This document shows, piece after piece, positions 33,513 to 35,189 of a stretch of DNA of 35,189 nucleotides. Numbering within the stretch: the first letter of the stretch is position 1; each line of letters starts with the position of its first letter. The position numbers were made by a program, and so were the translations under genes. This stretch comes from an uncultured Clostridia bacterium (GTDB lineage Bacteria; Bacillota; Clostridia; Christensenellales; Borkfalkiaceae), in NCBI GenBank assembly GCA_944343275.1, contig CALVMH010000017.1:1-35189 (forward strand), given 5' to 3'. Under the pieces are notes generated by a model. The model did no database searches. It was not told where the DNA came from and worked only from the letters and a program-made list of their open reading frames with translations.

Positions 33513-33541
33513 ATTATAACAGATTCCCCCCGAAAAGACAA
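33513..33541 (-). promoter_or_regulatory. promoter of plsX-rnc-smc-ftsY
   Basis: The minus strand has -35 TTGTCT (33536-33541), a 17-base spacer and a perfect -10 TATAAT (33513-33518). A TG one base before it makes an extended -10. The 5' leader to plsX is about 33 bases. No FapR-type operator was recognised. Confidence 0.75.
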
Positions 33542-33615
33542 CCGTCTGCACGCCGTTTCCGCCATTTTCGTGGATTTTGAGCGGCGCAGCCGCCCTGCGC
33601 CGCCGTTTTGCCGCG

Positions 33616-33627
33616 GTTCCCGGGAAC
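33616..33627. promoter_or_regulatory. 12-bp perfect palindrome in the plsX/BspA gap
   Basis: GTTCCCGGGAAC is fully symmetric and lies about 75 bp upstream of the plsX -35 box. It could be a regulator site or chance. The rest of this gap (33542-33660) holds nothing recognised. Confidence 0.2.
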
Positions 33628-33659
33628 AGCCGCCCGCACGCAGCCATCGGGCATGAAGA

Positions 33660-33689
33660 GCGCCGCCGCGGAGAATTCCGCGGCGGCGC
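33660..33689 (-). terminator. hairpin after the BspA-type gene
   Basis: A perfect 13-bp GC-rich stem (33660-33672 with 33677-33689) with a 4-base loop lies 21 bp past the stop of the repeat protein. The T content after it is low. Confidence 0.7.
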
Positions 33690-33710
33690 ACTGTGTTTGT
33701 TCCGATATGT

Positions 33711-35189
33711 TTACCACTCCACGGGCGTCACACCGTCCGTGTCGTAGTGCCAATAGTTGCCTCCGTCTTGGGGCACATCTTCCGCGTCCGCAATGTAATA
33801 ATACCGCTTGGCGGAAGTGAGTTCGGAGTTGCCATAAGAATCGATCGAAATATTTGCCCAATCCTCTGCCGTGCCGGCGTAATACACTTTGCTTAAGCTG
33901 CTAAACACGAATGCAAGGCTCTCAATGCTCGTCACACTGTCGGGAATCGTCATGCTCGTCAGTCCGCTGCATCCACGGAACGCAGAATATCCGATGCTCG
34001 TTACGCTGTTTCCGATCGTCACGCTCGTCAGCCCGCTGCAACCATAGAACGCAGAATTTCCAATGCTCGTTACGCTGTTTGGAATAGTGACGCTCGTCAG
34101 CCCGCTGCAATTCTGGAACGCAGAACTTCCAATGCTCGTTACGCTGTCGGGTATGGTAATGCTCGTAAGGCTGGTGCAATAATAGAACGCCTCATATCCG
34201 ATGCTCGTCACGCTGTCGGGTATGGTAATGCTCGTAAGCCCGCACCACGCGAACGCAGAACGTCCGATGCTCGTCACGCCGTTTCCGATCGTCACGCTCG
34301 TAAGACTGCTGCATCCAGCGAACGCATCCTCGCCAATGCTCGTCACGCTGTCAGGAATCGTCACGCTCGTCAGCCCGCTGCATCCTTGGAACGCCCAATC
34401 ACCAATGCTCGTCACACCGTCGGGAATGACCAGGTCGGTAATCAGCTCGTCATTTAAATACAAGTTGTGCGCATAATATACCGGGTTAGCGTAGTTGCTA
34501 CCAAACTCGATCGCGCACCATGCCGCAAGATCGGTAATATGTACCTCTTTTAGCCCGCTGCAATTCCGGAACGCTTGACCACCGATGCTCGTCACACTGG
34601 CGGGAATCGTAATGCTCGTAAGACTACTGCAATTATAGAACGCAGAATCGGCAATGCCTGCCGTGTTGCTTCGAAGTGTTACAGCGGTTACCGAAGTATC
34701 GCAATCGACGACCCATTTATCGACATAACTTACGCTGTTTTCAATTTGAATTAAATTGTCGCATCCCCGGAACGCATCCTCACCAATGCTCGTCACACTG
34801 TCGGGAATGGTGATTTCCGTCAGCCCGCTGCAATCATAGAACGCATCCTCGCCAATGCTCGTCACACTGGCGGGAATGGTAATTTCCATCAGACCGCTGC
34901 ATCCGGAGAACGCCTCATACCCAATATCCGTCACGCTGTCGGGTATGGTAATGCTCGTAAGGCTGGTGCAATAATAGAACGCCTCATATCCGATGCTCGT
35001 GCCGCTTGTGAGAACGACCGTCTGCAAGTTCTCTTTCGGAATATCAGAAATTGCTATCGTCGGCATTGTCACGCTCGTAAGACTGCTGCAATCCTTGAAC
35101 GCCCAATAACCAATGCTCGTCACGCTGTCGGGAATCGTGATGCTCGTCAGCCTGCTGCAATCATCGAACGCAGAATTCCCAATGCTCGT
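33711..35189 (-). CDS. BspA-type leucine-rich repeat protein, N-terminus outside the window
   Basis: The frame is open to the right edge, so 492 C-terminal residues are visible and the start is missing. About sixteen units of roughly 23 residues follow the pattern LTSVTIPDSVTSIG-x2-AF-x2-CSG, typical of the BspA/LRR_5 family of surface or secreted adhesins from host-associated bacteria. The repeats are interrupted twice by less regular stretches (IPKENLQTVVLTSG; HITDLAAWCAIEFGSNY). The array ends in VYYAGTAEDWANI and a C-terminal segment with GNYWHY and TPVEW seen in many such proteins. No LPxTG or membrane anchor is present at the C-terminus. Function in adhesion is inferred from the family. 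Confidence 0.92.
   Translation of the reverse strand, partial: TSIGNSAFDDCSRLTSITIPDSVTSIGYWAFKDCSSLTSVTMPTIAISDIPKENLQTVVLTSGTSIGYEAFYYCTSLTSITIPDSVTDIGYEAFSGCSGLMEITIPASVTSIGEDAFYDCSGLTEITIPDSVTSIGEDAFRGCDNLIQIENSVSYVDKWVVDCDTSVTAVTLRSNTAGIADSAFYNCSSLTSITIPASVTSIGGQAFRNCSGLKEVHITDLAAWCAIEFGSNYANPVYYAHNLYLNDELITDLVIPDGVTSIGDWAFQGCSGLTSVTIPDSVTSIGEDAFAGCSSLTSVTIGNGVTSIGRSAFAWCGLTSITIPDSVTSIGYEAFYYCTSLTSITIPDSVTSIGSSAFQNCSGLTSVTIPNSVTSIGNSAFYGCSGLTSVTIGNSVTSIGYSAFRGCSGLTSMTIPDSVTSIESLAFVFSSLSKVYYAGTAEDWANISIDSYGNSELTSAKRYYYIADAEDVPQDGGNYWHYDTDGVTPVEW
34141..35000 (-). repeat. identical 68-bp segments within the BspA-type gene
   Basis: The 68 bases at 34141-34208 occur again without change at 34933-35000, 792 bp apart and in the same frame. 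Other repeat units in the gene differ at several positions, so this pair points to a recent duplication or gene conversion. Confidence 0.85.

Overview
The window is GC-rich, bacterial and densely coded, with operons on both strands. The gene content is that of a Firmicute, most likely a GC-rich, anaerobic, gut-type member of the Clostridia. The pointers are RqcP/YabO, the plsX-rnc-smc-ftsY order, IlvD without the first [2Fe-2S] cysteine, and a BspA-type leucine-rich surface protein. A Christensenellales-like lineage is a guess from style and is not shown by the sequence. Most starts have GGAGG-type ribosome binding sites, and many promoters are close to the TTGACA-17-TATAAT consensus.

Layout. 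32-475 (-): small unknown protein with its own promoter. 658-4645 (+): ilvB-ilvN-ilvD for branched-chain amino acids, from a perfect consensus promoter to a strong terminator. 4853-13182 (-): rpoB-rpoC, standing alone. 13286-14825 (+): rqcP and an ispD-ispF fusion gene. 14772-15353: a 194-bp tandem repeat that has copied the 3' end of ispDF, followed by a 41-bp tandem repeat. 15435-16793 (+): radA. 16896-18975 (-): ArsR-type repressor and CoA-disulfide reductase/rhodanese, with a 34-bp palindromic operator over the -10 box. 19006-21419 (-): a lipoprotein and an ECF sigma factor with a long C-terminal extension. 21573-22394 (-) and 22574-25397 (+): a LysR regulator divergent from leuC-leuD-leuB, with two mutually overlapping promoters between them. 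25498-27110 (+): YggS, probably with a leaderless mRNA, and a zinc-dependent phospholipase C family protein. 27235-33473 (-): plsX-rnc-smc-ftsY. 33711 to the right edge (-): the C-terminal part of a BspA-type repeat protein whose N-terminus lies outside the window.

How the parts fit. The two amino-acid operons cover much of valine/isoleucine/leucine synthesis, but ilvC, leuA and ilvA are not in the window. The plsX operon joins phospholipid initiation, RNA processing, chromosome organisation and membrane targeting, as in Bacillus, but without fabD, fabG and acpP.

Most unusual points: the sigma factor with an anti-sigma-like C-terminal extension next to a lipoprotein; a roughly 100-residue, half-acidic tail on RpoB with three DLFG motifs, together with a large insertion in RpoC; an RNase III with Asn at a catalytic Asp position; the ispDF-derived tandem repeat; and the interlocked leu/LysR promoters. 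No tRNA, rRNA, CRISPR array, transposase or T-box was recognised.
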